19,436 bases of DNA from Funneliformis mosseae. Its lineage: Eukaryota; Glomeromycota; Glomeromycetes; Glomerales; Glomeraceae. This document shows positions 1 through 9,659 of the stretch, one piece after another. How positions within the stretch are numbered: position 1 is the first letter of the stretch; each line of letters opens with the position of its first letter. Under the pieces are notes generated by a model. It was given only the letters and a program-made list of their open reading frames with translations, did no database searches and was not told where the DNA came from. The DNA lies in the NCBI GenBank assembly GCA_910592005.1, contig CAJVPP010001527.1:1-19436 (forward strand), written 5' to 3'. Both the position numbers and the translations under genes were made by a program.

Positions 1-246
1 AAATTGTAATTTATATATAATTTTAATATATATAAAAAAATCCGGTAATTTAATGTAGTTTAGTGTATATATTTATATAAATGTAGCTTCAGTAGAAAAA
101 TTATGGTCAATTATGGATTTTATTCATATAAAAAAAGAAATAATTGAAAGTAAGTTGTATTATAATTTATTTTAATTTAATTTATTATCAGTGTTTATTA
201 ATTTATTAATTAGAATGAATAAGTCTTAAATATAACAAGAATTTGA

Positions 247-840
247 AGTGATATTCTTTATAATCAAAAAATTAAAAAAGTAGAAGAATTTCAAAACAAG
301 CAAATCGATTTCATATTACTTAACCAGTGTTTAATAACCAAAATTTATATGATTAAACAAATGACGAGTGATGAGGATGATGATGATGATGATGAAAACG
401 AATCAGAAGATAATACTAATAAATTAAATAATAATTTAGGTAATTCAGATTAAGAAATTGTTGATAATGATTTTATTGGTTTGAAATCTATATATTAAAT
501 GCCAATCAATATATCCTAATTAATTAAAACTGCGCAATTACAAAAAAAAATTGAATAATAAAATAATAAGAAATTGGAAATTAAAAATAAACGAAGTTAC
601 AAATAGAAATCTAAAATGTTAAAACGGCGAAAACGAAAATATCGCGAAGGGGTTAAAGGAAGGATTTCGAGGTTTATATATTATAAGGCGAGCGTGGAAT
701 GTTGAGTTGTTTAAGGATTTCTTTATAAAAAAATAATCTGGGCAAATGATCTTCATAAGACTAACTGCAAATATCGAAAGCGATTTACATACGAAATTGT
801 GGAGTTTTTCGGGAGAAATTATTCAGTGTAACAATACCGC
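247..840 (+). pseudogene. Decayed coding-like relic (acidic run then basic cluster)
   Basis: One frame runs from 247 to 840 (198 codons) with nine scattered stops: TAA at 451, 496, 517, 556, 559, 712 and 829, TAG at 604, TGA at 703. Between them the translation is protein-like: a Ser/Asp/Glu-rich stretch at 361-420 beginning at an ATG (partly a (GAT)6 microsatellite, 376-393), a Gln/Lys-rich segment at 529-620, a basic K-R-R-K-R-K cluster near 628-645 that resembles a nuclear localisation signal, and a mixed segment with Trp, Cys and Arg at 661-828. Each TAA/TAG is one C-to-T change from CAA/CAG, and the TGA from CGA. I do not recognise a family. My inference is an old gene or transposon-encoded protein eroded by C-to-T mutation. 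The alternative is chance in AT-rich DNA, so confidence is low. Confidence 0.33.
376..393. repeat. (GAT)6 microsatellite
   Basis: Six perfect GAT units lie inside the relic frame, where they read as an Asp run. Confidence 0.9.
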
Positions 841-1133
841 GGCCAAAAAAAAAAAAAAAATGATACTAAATTCTTTCTATTTAAAATAAATTAACGAATT
901 ACTTACTGTACCTAATAGTATGAGATGAAGGAGCTTTTATCTATTATAAACACAGCTTCCAAATCTTATTATATTAATTAAATAATAGCGAAATTTTAAA
1001 TGATTTTTATTTAATAAAAATAATTCCAAAGTCGACGTTCTGTCTTCTAATTAATCGAAATATTCATATTGTTTTTTCTTTGTTATTGAGACTAAACATA
1101 ACGAATGCCAATTATATTGAGTATTAATATTAT
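841..1133. other. Non-coding 3' flank of the 1134-2491 gene
   Basis: AT-rich sequence starting with an A-run at 845-860. It lies downstream of the minus-strand kinase-like gene. I see no gene, RNA or clear repeat in it. The first 246 bases of the window are likewise AT-rich with no supportable feature. Confidence 0.6.
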
Positions 1134-2491
1134 CTATTCATCATTTATATTGGAATCAAATAATTCGGGAAAATGCAAGAGTCTGCTTGTATAAAATGAT
1201 TTTGTATGGATTTCTTGGTGAAATTTGTTAATTTCTAAATCTAAAAATTTTTTCTCTTCTGCAAGGTCAAATTGATCAGACAAATCCGAAGCGTTAGGTT
1301 CGTCGCAAATAGCAGACACCCAACTTTTTAATAAATCAAATAATTGAGACGCAGTCGGTCGTTTTGAAGGATCGGGATGCCAGCATTGTTTCATCAACTG
1401 AATATAAACATTTGGAGTTCCATCAATTATTTCGGGACGATTCCCAAGACAAATGTCAGTAGCTAATTTAAGATCATGAGATTTATTACACCAAGGACGA
1501 ATACCCGCAGATAGTGTCCACATGATAATTCCAAAGCTATAAATGTCTGAGGCTTTGGTTGGTGATTTTCCATGCAAAATTTCAGGAGCAACATACGGAA
1601 GTATTCCATATCTTTCATTTGAATTTTCCTGGTTAAATGAACGTAATCCCACGTCGATTCGTGTACCTACCAAATCTGGTTCATTTTCAATTAACACATT
1701 GCCTCCATGAAGATTTCCATGAATTAATTCCCCTTTATGAATATCTTTAATTCCTCCGGAAATTTCGTAAAGCATTTCAACAATATCTCTCCAGCAAAGC
1801 ATTCCTTGCGCTTCATCAAGATATGAATGTAAATCTCCATTCTCATAATATTTCATAACGAAAAAATAATTTGAAGAATGATCTTTGGTTATTCCGAAAT
1901 ATTCTGCAATACATTCTCTTCGTAAAAAATTATGAAGTTTATAAAGCTTATACAAATTATTAAACGAAAATATTACTAATAATTTAAAGTAGAAAAAGGT
2001 AGCAAAAAGCATTTTTTAAAATTATAACTAACTTGTTTGACATACTCTTCGCTTGTATATTGTGAATTATTAAGTCTTTTAAGAGCAACTTTTATGGGAC
2101 CATTACGTGTCCATTGTTCAGTCTCTTCGTCTAAAATCCACCGAGGACCTTCCATCCAAATTGCTGAATAAATTGTACTAAGGGCTCCTCCTTTATTCGT
2201 ATATTCTATAAGATCGAATTGTTCAAATTCAATAAATTCCAAGTAATCTACACATCCAGTTGCATTTAATTGAGTATACTTAATGAAATTATCAATATTA
2301 AGGTTGCCACTTGTCCAATTGTTAAAATTTTCTTTAAAACCATTACTTTCACAATTTTTACACCATCTTACACTGATTCGTTCTTCACCACATTCTAAAC
2401 ATATTCCAACACCTTTCCTTTTTAATTCCGATATTAAATAATAATTAAAATTTTCCATTTTTGATGAAAAAACATCTGTATAGTAGATCAT
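1134..2491 (-). CDS. Kinase-like protein (probable pseudokinase) with N-terminal Cys4 finger, two exons
   Basis: Exon 1 is 2491-2033 and exon 2 is 1946-1134, joined in phase 0 across an 86-bp intron, giving about 423 aa. The first in-frame ATG is at 2491; a second at 2458 would give 412 aa. Domains: putative zinc finger C31-x2-C34-x9-C44-x2-C47, a W-T-S-G-N / T-Q-L-N-A linker (59-76), then a kinase fold with glycine-rich loop (about 99-110), V-A-L-K with K138, hinge around V-M-K-Y-Y (183-187), catalytic loop H-G-N-L-H-G-G-N (229-236), D-V-G (251-253), A-P-E (273-275), F-helix Asp 287, subdomain XI Arg 349, and the conserved tail S-F-Y-T-S-R-L-L. HRD is replaced by H-G-N, so the catalytic base is absent, while K138 and the D-x-G Asp are kept. 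I infer weak or no phosphotransfer and possible ATP binding or scaffolding, probably cytosolic (no signal peptide or membrane segment). Closest relative in the window: the gene at 11493-12952. Confidence 0.86.
1947..2032 (-). other. Phase-0 intron of the kinase-like gene
   Basis: The donor GTTAGT follows the codons for E-E-Y-V-K-Q and the acceptor ATAAG precedes codons for L-Y-K-L-H-N-F. The nearer upstream AG (in TTATTAG) would give an immediate TAA, so it is excluded. The same junction and donor occur in the gene at 11493. Confidence 0.8.
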
Positions 2492-2556
2492 GTAATTAAG
2501 TATTTTTTTTTTGTTTTTAGGCTTCAAAACGATTTATAAACTTGACAATTTTTATA

Positions 2557-2731
2557 CTTTTATGATTTAAACTTAATTTGTAATTGTTTTGCTAAATAAA
2601 TCGAGGTTCGGATGAAAGAAAATTTAATATAATCACAAAAAAAATTTTACACTTTATGATTTATAATTTTTTTGCTAAATAAATCTAGGTCCGGACGAAC
2701 GAAAAAATGAATTTCAAATCACAAAAAAAAA
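2557..2731. repeat. Degenerate tandem duplication upstream of the minus-strand kinase-like gene
   Basis: Two diverged units (2557-2643 and 2652-2731) each run from CTTTATGATTTA through TTGCTAAATAAATC and a GGTTCGGATGAA / GGTCCGGACGAA core to ATCACAAAAAAA. They lie within about 250 bp of the start codon, in the presumed promoter of the minus-strand gene. The core of the second unit contains the palindrome GTCCGGAC. Confidence 0.7.
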
Positions 2732-2866
2732 CTCTAGAAATTAGAATTGTATGACGAAAAAGAACCGGGTAATCATTTTTTTTAAGTTCAGCCACATTTA
2801 TAATAAACCAATTTGGGAATTATTAATGAAGATTTTCCTTTCAGAATTTCTAATACAAAGTCACAT

Positions 2867-3622
2867 GGTCCGTGATTTTAATAGTAAAGCGTCCATATTT
2901 GATCTTTAAGTTAACTTTTAATGACATCTAAAAGTTATTTCCCTATAAACTTCTTTGTAATAAGCAAATAGTCTTTGATCGAATGAATTACTAACACGGG
3001 CTTCCTTTCATAAAGAAATTCCGAATGAAAAAAAAAAACTCGTAGTAACTATTAAAAAAAGGAGGATTTTACTCAAATAACGTGTCTTAATTGTAAATGC
3101 TGCGGATACACGGCAGATGTCCTCAGCTACGCTTCGGACATCTTCGGTTAGACTCATTTTGATGCAATGTCCGTCCGCACGCTCTCATTTCCAGATGTGG
3201 TTGCCCTTAAATTAAATAATAAAAATTTAAGAGTTGTTTTCTGTGATACATTTAAACGTTATAAATTAACGCTGACATTACAGCGGTTCGCGGTACCTAG
3301 TTTAATTAGTCATAAGAACTATATGTACTCCTTATTTATTGTATAATAAAGATTTTTTTTTACTAAATATTTTTTTTAATCACCGAGAATCTGCCACCAA
3401 ACGGCACCAGTACAGGGTAACTGTTTTATCGGGTTATCTTCGTTGTATTTACTGACTAAATATTAAATCATCAAATAATAAATTCCAAAAAGTCTAGTAT
3501 TGAAAAATATTTACGACGAACAGCCTAAGATAACCTTTGTCAATACCAGCAGGTTTTCCAAGACAAGTAATCGGTAAAAAAAAAAAGTTTCGTTGTGCGA
3601 CGAAGGATTAATATGACGCAAC
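2867..3622. repeat. Duplicated non-coding segment, copy 1 (interrupted)
   Basis: The left part (2867-3050) and right part (about 3425-3622) align in order with 5972-6366. Shared landmarks are CCGTGATNTTAATAGTAAA, a CTTTCAT-AAGAAATTCCGAATGAAAA block, ACTGACTAAATATTAAATC, and GTGCGACGAAGGATTAATAT at the end. Copy 1 carries about 370 extra bases between the two halves. No coding potential is seen. Confidence 0.8.
3051..3424. mobile_element. Insertion in duplicated segment, unclassified
   Basis: This block is absent from the paralogous position near 6130-6155. It begins with a locally GC-richer patch (3095-3195) holding an 8-bp inverted repeat, AGATGTCC at 3115-3122 and GGACATCT at 3136-3143, and ends in T-rich sequence with runs of eight or nine T. 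I found no terminal inverted repeats or convincing target-site duplication, so the class is unknown. A deletion from copy 2 is an equally possible explanation. Confidence 0.45.
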
Positions 3623-3630
3623 ATTCTTTA

Positions 3631-4710
3631 CTTATTAGTTGTAAACAATATAGGCTCAATAGATGCCCAACATATTTATGGTTTTGTTGCTTCGGAGATC
3701 CTTTAATCGATGATAATATCCATTGTTTATGATAGGCCTCACAAATTTGTTCTGGATTAAGAGTGATGGTGTAAACCGGTCCAATGTCTTATGTTTAGAT
3801 TTATAAAATTAAGAGAATGTCAAAGTTCATTTCTTTTGTTCATACATTTTATATTCAATTTATACAAAATACAGTATTTTTTGTAGTCCTTTAATTTTCA
3901 CTGATTTATATCGGTCAAGCAAGCTTATAAGTTTGTATTTAGCTAAAAAGGCTTTTTTCTACTGTTATTTGTTTTATTCGACCGAATTTACAGTAAATAT
4001 TTATGAAAATTTTGTGAAGGAAGAAAAATTATTAAATGTATTCATATATAATAAAAAAAAAATCGAAGTTTTCTTTATTTATGTTTCTTAACTAGAGTTT
4101 CATCAATAATTTTAGGGAATTCTAATATAACTAAAAGATGTGAAAAGTTTGGTTGTAACCGTTCTAAATAACTGTTTTTTTTTTTTTTTTTTTCTAATAT
4201 AAAACGGAAAATGCGAAATTTTATTGTAGAACAAATTATTGGGTCATCAAACAAAAAATCCCGAATATTATTTGCTATTAAAATAACGTTATGGAGAATT
4301 TCAAACTTTTTTTTACTTTTAGCATTTAAAGTACGCTACATGCTGCTAATATTATAATTGCGAAAATTTATAATTTCGAGATCATACGTAGTTAACGCAT
4401 TAGAATTTTGTCTTATGCGCTAATTGAGAACTGTTTATTAAAGAAAGGTTGTCTATAAATTTGTAATGTTGAATATTTACAATATAGACTGACATATCGT
4501 TCACTATGATTTATATTTTGTTAGTCGAATCAATAATTATCAAGACGAGGATGAATAATTTATATAGAAAATCTCGTTTTATATTATTGGCGCGCGCATT
4601 TGTTTATTTGTATTGATCTATTTGTGTTACAATTAATCTGTTCTTACCTATAAATACAGTATAAATATTATCCGAAATAAAATAAGGAATCTACACGAGA
4701 CATCTTGATG
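3631..4710. other. AT-rich intergenic DNA, no gene seen
   Basis: No open frame of note on either strand. It contains a long T tract near 4177-4193 and a short GCGCGC run near 4590. Nothing else can be supported. Confidence 0.55.
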
Positions 4711-4800
4711 GTTATAATATGGGTGGTTTAGTGGTCGTAAACCCAGTGGAATTCTCTTAAAACATGAATGATTGAACTTCATTCAAGTCATTTTTTTTTT
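4711..4800 (+). ncRNA. tRNA-like relic (SINE or tRNA fossil) with T10 terminator
   Basis: TGGTTTAGTGG at 4724-4734 matches the form of a Pol III A box and the start of eukaryotic tRNA-Gly. GTTT (4726-4729) pairs with AAAC (4739-4742) around a nine-base loop, as in a D-arm. TGAATGA (4765-4771) pairs with TCATTCA (4779-4785) around a seven-base loop, as in a T-arm. A run of ten T (4791-4800) would end Pol III transcription. No anticodon stem or acceptor stem can be formed, so it is not a working tRNA. A chance likeness is possible. Confidence 0.35.
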
Positions 4801-4893
4801 CCGATAACCATCCAATCAAATTTTTCTTTATATTGTCAATTTTCTTTTTCACGTAATGTAAGAAAAAAAGATTCCAAGAGTATCTTAAACAAA

Positions 4894-4910
4894 ATATATA
4901 TATATATATA
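4894..4910. repeat. (TA)n microsatellite
   Basis: Uninterrupted alternating A/T just upstream of the pseudogene homology. A similar short run lies at 14445-14459. Confidence 0.85.
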
Positions 4911-4917
4911 AAAAGAC

Positions 4918-5700
4918 CTTTATAAATAAATTTAAAATGGATTCAGAGACTTTCCAAGACACGTAGTTCGGGTATTCTTTTTTTTTTAATTATTTTTAAA
5001 TTTTCACTAGAAACAATTATAAAGACTACGTTTTCGCTTTGGCTGGCTGGTTGTTTTGACATGACCAAGGTTTCGACATCATGTTATATGTTCGTTATGA
5101 GATATGAACATGGTAATTTATATGAATATCTTGAACATTCAACCGGGCTTCTTTTCTGGAGAGATATAGTAGATATGTTATGGTTCATAACAGCTAGTCT
5201 TAATGTTGTTATTCATGAAACTTATCTCATTCATGGACAATTACATGGAAGAAATATATTAGTTAAAAACGAAGCAGATTCAATAGATACTAGAATTGCG
5301 GATTATGGTTTGCACGGTCCGGTTGATAAACCATCACAAAAAAATTATGGAGTAATACCTTTTGTTGTTCCGGAAATTTTTTTAATGGAAATACGCCAAC
5401 AAAAGAATCTAAATTTACAGTTTAGGCATGATAAAGTGGATATTTCAGCCGGTGTATACCCTTATTATGATTTACAACTTGTTCAAGGAACCTGCTATGG
5501 ATTAAGGTAAAAGTTTTATATTCTAAATTAAATTTTGAATGCTTAGATACCAATCCATCAATCAAATACTCTGAATTATCTAGTCGATTTGGCGCCATAG
5601 AAAAATTAAATTTGAAAATTTAGAAAATTCAGTTTCTTATCATGATATATCGATTCATGAAAAGGTAATTTATATTAATCGTCGTTAATTCCCTTTATCG
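4918..5700 (+). pseudogene. Truncated kinase-like pseudogene, paralogue of the 16.1-kb copy
   Basis: The 5' end (4918-4978) matches 16223-16283, including an ATG at 4937 followed by codons for D-S-E, then a TAG stop at 4964. The Cys4 finger and kinase N-lobe are missing. Homology resumes at about 5050 in an open frame (5061-5510) covering the hinge (F-V-M-R-Y), catalytic loop H-G-Q-L-H-G-R-N, D-Y-G and V-P-E. A +2 insertion in the T-run 5376-5383 then shifts the frame, so the F-helix region reads as unrelated residues, and a short deletion near 5507 brings a stop. Remnants of the C-terminal tail, including S-I-H-E-K-V-I-Y, are readable to about 5690. HRD is H-G-Q. It is clearly broken and expected to be non-functional, although the 149-codon open piece could be predicted as a gene. 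Confidence 0.85.
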
Positions 5701-5971
5701 GATTTTCTCAGCCTTTTAAACGTAAAAAATGTAAAAAAGGAGAAATTAACAATTTAATTTTTTACTAGCATTTTATTCTCTCGTTATTAGGAAAAAAGGG
5801 CACAGTTCAGTCAGATACGATGTTTATCACGCGCTTTTTTTTAAAATTTAATGACGTTCTTCGTTCATTTTCGAAACATAGAAATCATTTACACTTCATA
5901 AATCAAATTATGTAATAATTGTATTTACAGTGTTGTTAAATTATTATGCAAACTTCCTCACAAAACTTATA

Positions 5972-6296
5972 AATCCGTGATGTTAATAGTAAAACGACCA
6001 TATTACTTATTAATATATTGATCTTATAACTTCATTGTAATAAACAAATACAATGAATTACTAAGAGGGTCTTTCTTTCATGAAGAAATTCCGAATGAAA
6101 AAAAAATAAATAAATAAAGCTCGTAGTATATACGTACAAATCCTTACAAGTATTTTATCACTCGTTGTATATACTGACTAAATATTAAATCATCAAATAT
6201 TAAATCCAAAAAATCTGGTATCGAAATAATTTACGGAGAAGCTTAAGATAATTTTTTGTCAATGTCGGTTTTCCAAAAAAAGTAATCTCATTGATC

Positions 6297-6336
<40 letters not shown>

Positions 6337-6366
6337 CATTGTGCGACGAAGGATTAATATGTCGCA
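5972..6366. repeat. Duplicated non-coding segment, copy 2
   Basis: Uninterrupted counterpart of 2867-3622, lying in the 3' flank of the pseudogene. It contains a 32-A tract (6301-6332) where copy 1 has 11 A. Confidence 0.8.
6301..6332. repeat. Poly-A tract (32 A)
   Basis: Homopolymer within the duplicated segment. Its length is likely variable or assembly-sensitive. Confidence 0.9.
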
Positions 6367-6370
6367 GCTT

Positions 6371-8415
6371 ATACGGAGGTAAAATATGGGATTTGGAAAA
6401 AGCATCGTTCAAATTTAAAATAACAAATATTTAATTAAGATGCCTTTCGTATTGAGATTTTCCAACGATTTTTATTATATTTGTCATTTATGTGTTTAAT
6501 AGAACCTAAAAAACTTTATTATAATCCTATCCTTATCAAACATTCTTAATTTATCATATTTAAAAACATGAAATGAAAAATTATTAAAACATGTTTAATA
6601 GAATTATAAAATTAAAATTCTAAGATTTCACATACTTTTCGACTTGATAAACCTTTAGGTTTTACTAAATATTTTTTTACTTATATAAAATGCCATCCAA
6701 CTTCTATACAAAATAATCGGCAATCCCGTGACTTTTTAAAAAAAATAAAAAGCACCTACTGTACATCCAGACAAAAATACTGATGCGGTATGCTACGGCA
6801 TTTATACTGTGAAATACAGTATATTAAAGATTTTATAGGTTTAAATGTCTGAATTATGATTTCTGATCAAGCAATTTCTGGATTATTGAATGTTCAGAAT
6901 TTATTATATTTTATTTTTAATATAACAAAAAGCCTTTTTGATATTAATAATAATAATGTGAAGTGTTTTATAAGAAATACCGCAGTCAATCGATCGATTC
7001 ATAAATTCATGATTCGGAGTCCCAAACCTCTACTAACTACTACTCAATTTTGGCCGACATTATCGAGAGATTTATATGATTATTTTGGCTCATTCTCACG
7101 CAAGCTCTAATATGACCAAATTACTCACGTGTCAAGTTGTACTTTTTTAAAAAATTAAAATAAAAAATTAGGTATCTAAACTAGTTAGTGAATTTAAAAA
7201 TTGGGCAGATAATTCATAACTCGATCACAGCATTCACGCGCTCTTAATATCGAAATTTTACAATGAAATAATAAGTACTGTTTACATTTAATATAGTTTT
7301 GCTCGAAGAGACAAAATCTTCGTCCATAAATTGCTTTTGCTAAATCTGTAGATCATGTAGGGTAACAGGTTGTTCTAATTAAATCTTTTATATATGCTGG
7401 GATTTGGAGTTCTTTGGAATAACATATCGTTCGCATTCCCTTCTTTTCGCATAATATATCTTAAACACTTCCTTTTCTCCTTTACTTTCGCCGTTTTAAC
7501 TTCATTATTCAAAACGTTGTAACTTCGTATATTTTGAATTCCGATCGATCTTATTTTTTTTATATTTTGTATTTTGCGTAGTTTTAATTAATTAGCATTT
7601 AGCATTAAATTTAATAAATCGAAAGTGTAGATGAAGCAACACTGATTAATTGATTTTATTAAATAAATTTAGCGTCATAATTACTTCAATATTCTTTAAT
7701 TAAATCCTTCCGGTTTACAAATAAATTGTTATCATAATAACAGTACTTTGCCAAGACTATTTTTTTCATAGCATTGGATAATTGGTTTTTAAATTTGTAA
7801 AAATTTATGTTTAATAATAACAAACCGGAAAGTGAATAAATAAATCATCAACAACTTTGAAATCAGTAAATAATTTAATAATGCACCATTAATAAAACAA
7901 ATGAATGATTTCCGTGAGGAAGTGCTCGAGTCATTGTAAAATTTTGATGAATAGGATGATTCCGCGATTGGTTTCTAATAGTAGTAGAATCATCATTAAT
8001 ACTCGTCTTTTAAAAGATACTGTCATTAATTGTTTTAATTTATCTTGTCAATGTATTAATTGTCACGTATATTAATTAATGTGACAAACAGCTGTTTCAA
8101 AGTTTGTTACACAAAGATTGCATAGTTACTGTATTATAGTATGTAAATCATCATTAAACCCCTTTATTTAAAACACCACCACTGAAACAAATATCACGAG
8201 TCCAAATAACATTTGATTTTTTTTTTTTGCAAAATTGGAGGTATAATTGAAACAAAACAAAATGAATATTAACCTAACAAAAGTATTCGTGGTCATTTAA
8301 TACTATAAAGAATTTTATTTTATTAAAGCATAACTGATAAGATACTGTATATACAGATGATGAATGAATATTTTCATAATATTAAATATTTACATGCATT
8401 TAAATGAGATATCTA
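6371..8415. other. AT-rich intergenic DNA, no supportable gene
   Basis: The longest open frame is 6856-7110 plus (84 codons from an ATG). It has no recognisable domain, signal peptide or paralogue and is about what chance allows. A small hairpin, ATACTGT-gaaat-ACAGTAT, lies near 6805-6825. Nothing else is evident. Confidence 0.5.
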
Positions 8416-9659
8416 CTAACTTAACAAAATTTCAATTGTATCAATCTCTTGATTATTAGTAGATCTAGCAACCATTGGTGTCTGATTTACGTTACCAAGT
8501 GCTTCATTAAACGAATAATTAAGCGATGGCGGTCTTACATCTAAGATTCGATCATCTTTAAAATATGATTCGGATTTAAAAGTTAACTTTTCTGGACCTC
8601 CATAATAAAGGCATGGCAGAAATGCAGCCGGAGAATCATTCTTAACAAAGATCAGAAATAACATTATCCCACTTGTAATACGAAAATAGGGAAAAAAAGG
8701 AAATTAAATAAAAAAAAATAATTTTACGCCAAGTTAATATGGACAAAGGTGAGATTATCAATTTATTAAATAACTAAGTCAAATACATACCTCAATGGTT
8801 GAACATAATCTTCAATGACTATCTTGTTAATTTCGGGATGCTCCGATTTGATTACGTATTGAGATATGATCCTTGATAATAAAGAAATCCCGATAAAACT
8901 CGTGTACATGAGGCCGCACATGAATAAACGCAGTGCGTGACCATATCTTAATACCGTCCAACGATTTCTTTTTGTCGAGTAATGCCGCCAACGTTTCCAT
9001 AATATTGCACTTGCAAAGCCTACATGCATTTTTTTTTATTTTTTTAAAAAAAAAAAATGAGATTAATAAATGTATGATAAATCAAAATGGTTTCAAAATA
9101 TATATTTTCACTTACAAGTGAATACAAGTGCTATAAAGAATAAAGGTGAAATTATTACTAAATATGATATTTGATGAAATTTAGAATTTGGAGGCTTGCA
9201 AAGCAACGGTGTGGCACGTACGCCAAAATTTTCCTTCTCGTACCCGTCAGCAAATGAAAACACATTAAAACAAACTGCGAAACACCAAATTAGACTTGAA
9301 ATGATCCAAAAATATTTCTTCTCTATTTTTATGTTTCTATTTTCAGCCGCATGCCAAATATATAATCCTAATATCACCGGAAATATGTATAGAGGATACA
9401 AAAATATTAAAGATATCATCTGTTGAATTATACAAATTTGCGTATCATATGCTTTATTCATTAAGTCATCCCCATAATTTATTATTGTTGGTGTAAGCCC
9501 AACCGTATATCCCCATGATGCTACAAATAATTGGAATTGAGTATATTTTGTAAAGTGATTAGGTGATACGTATAATTTTACGATAAGAAATGTTGATAAT
9601 AATAAACTTAAGACATTTAATGATATATATATGATCGCAGAAGTCGAATATTTGTGCAT
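8416..9659 (-). CDS. Seven-transmembrane receptor-like protein (fungal GPCR-like), three exons
   Basis: Exons 9659-9116, 9019-8791 and 8671-8416 join in frame (phases 1 and 2) into 342 aa ending in TAG. Hydrophobic segments lie at about residues 8-30, 41-60, 75-103, 116-136, 164-189, 208-233 and 248-267. The short N-terminus faces outside if the basic third loop (190-206, K-R-W-R-H-Y-S-T-K-R) is cytosolic. C76 at the top of TM3 and C154 in the second outer loop are placed like the conserved GPCR disulfide pair. C-x-x-Q-Q opens TM3. A polar tail of about 75 residues rich in Ser/Thr/Asn follows TM7. There is no N-P-x-x-Y motif. A Git3/cAMP-receptor-like or STE3-like class is possible, but I cannot assign one. 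Likely role: plasma-membrane sensing through G proteins (inference). Ligand unknown. Confidence 0.78.
8672..8790 (-). other. Intron 2 of the 7TM gene (phase 2)
   Basis: Donor GTATGT, acceptor ACAAG. Splicing creates S258 and completes TM7 (V-Q-P-L-S-G-I-M-L-F). Confidence 0.78.
9020..9115 (-). other. Intron 1 of the 7TM gene (phase 1)
   Basis: Donor GTAAGT after the codons for V-F-T plus one base; acceptor GTAG before GCTTTGCAAG. Splicing creates C182 and joins the two halves of TM5. Confidence 0.8.

Noticed and set aside
247..840. Reassigned genetic code (TAA/TAG read as Gln)
   Set aside because: The intact genes at 11493-12952 and 8416-9659 use ordinary CAA/CAG for Gln and end at TAA or TAG; decay explains the relic better.
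3281..3300. B-box-like GGTTCGCGG in the insertion
   Set aside because: Lacks the GGTTCRANNCC form and has no partner A box at tRNA spacing.
6856..7110. 84-codon ORF from an ATG
   Set aside because: No domain, paralogue, signal peptide or splice support; length is within chance for this window.
7900..8040. Possible second C-to-T relic starting at an ATG near 7901
   Set aside because: Only about a dozen sense codons before stops become dense; too short to separate from chance.
8933..9426. Plus-strand ORFs opposite the 7TM gene
   Set aside because: They are antisense to exons that give a coherent seven-helix protein.
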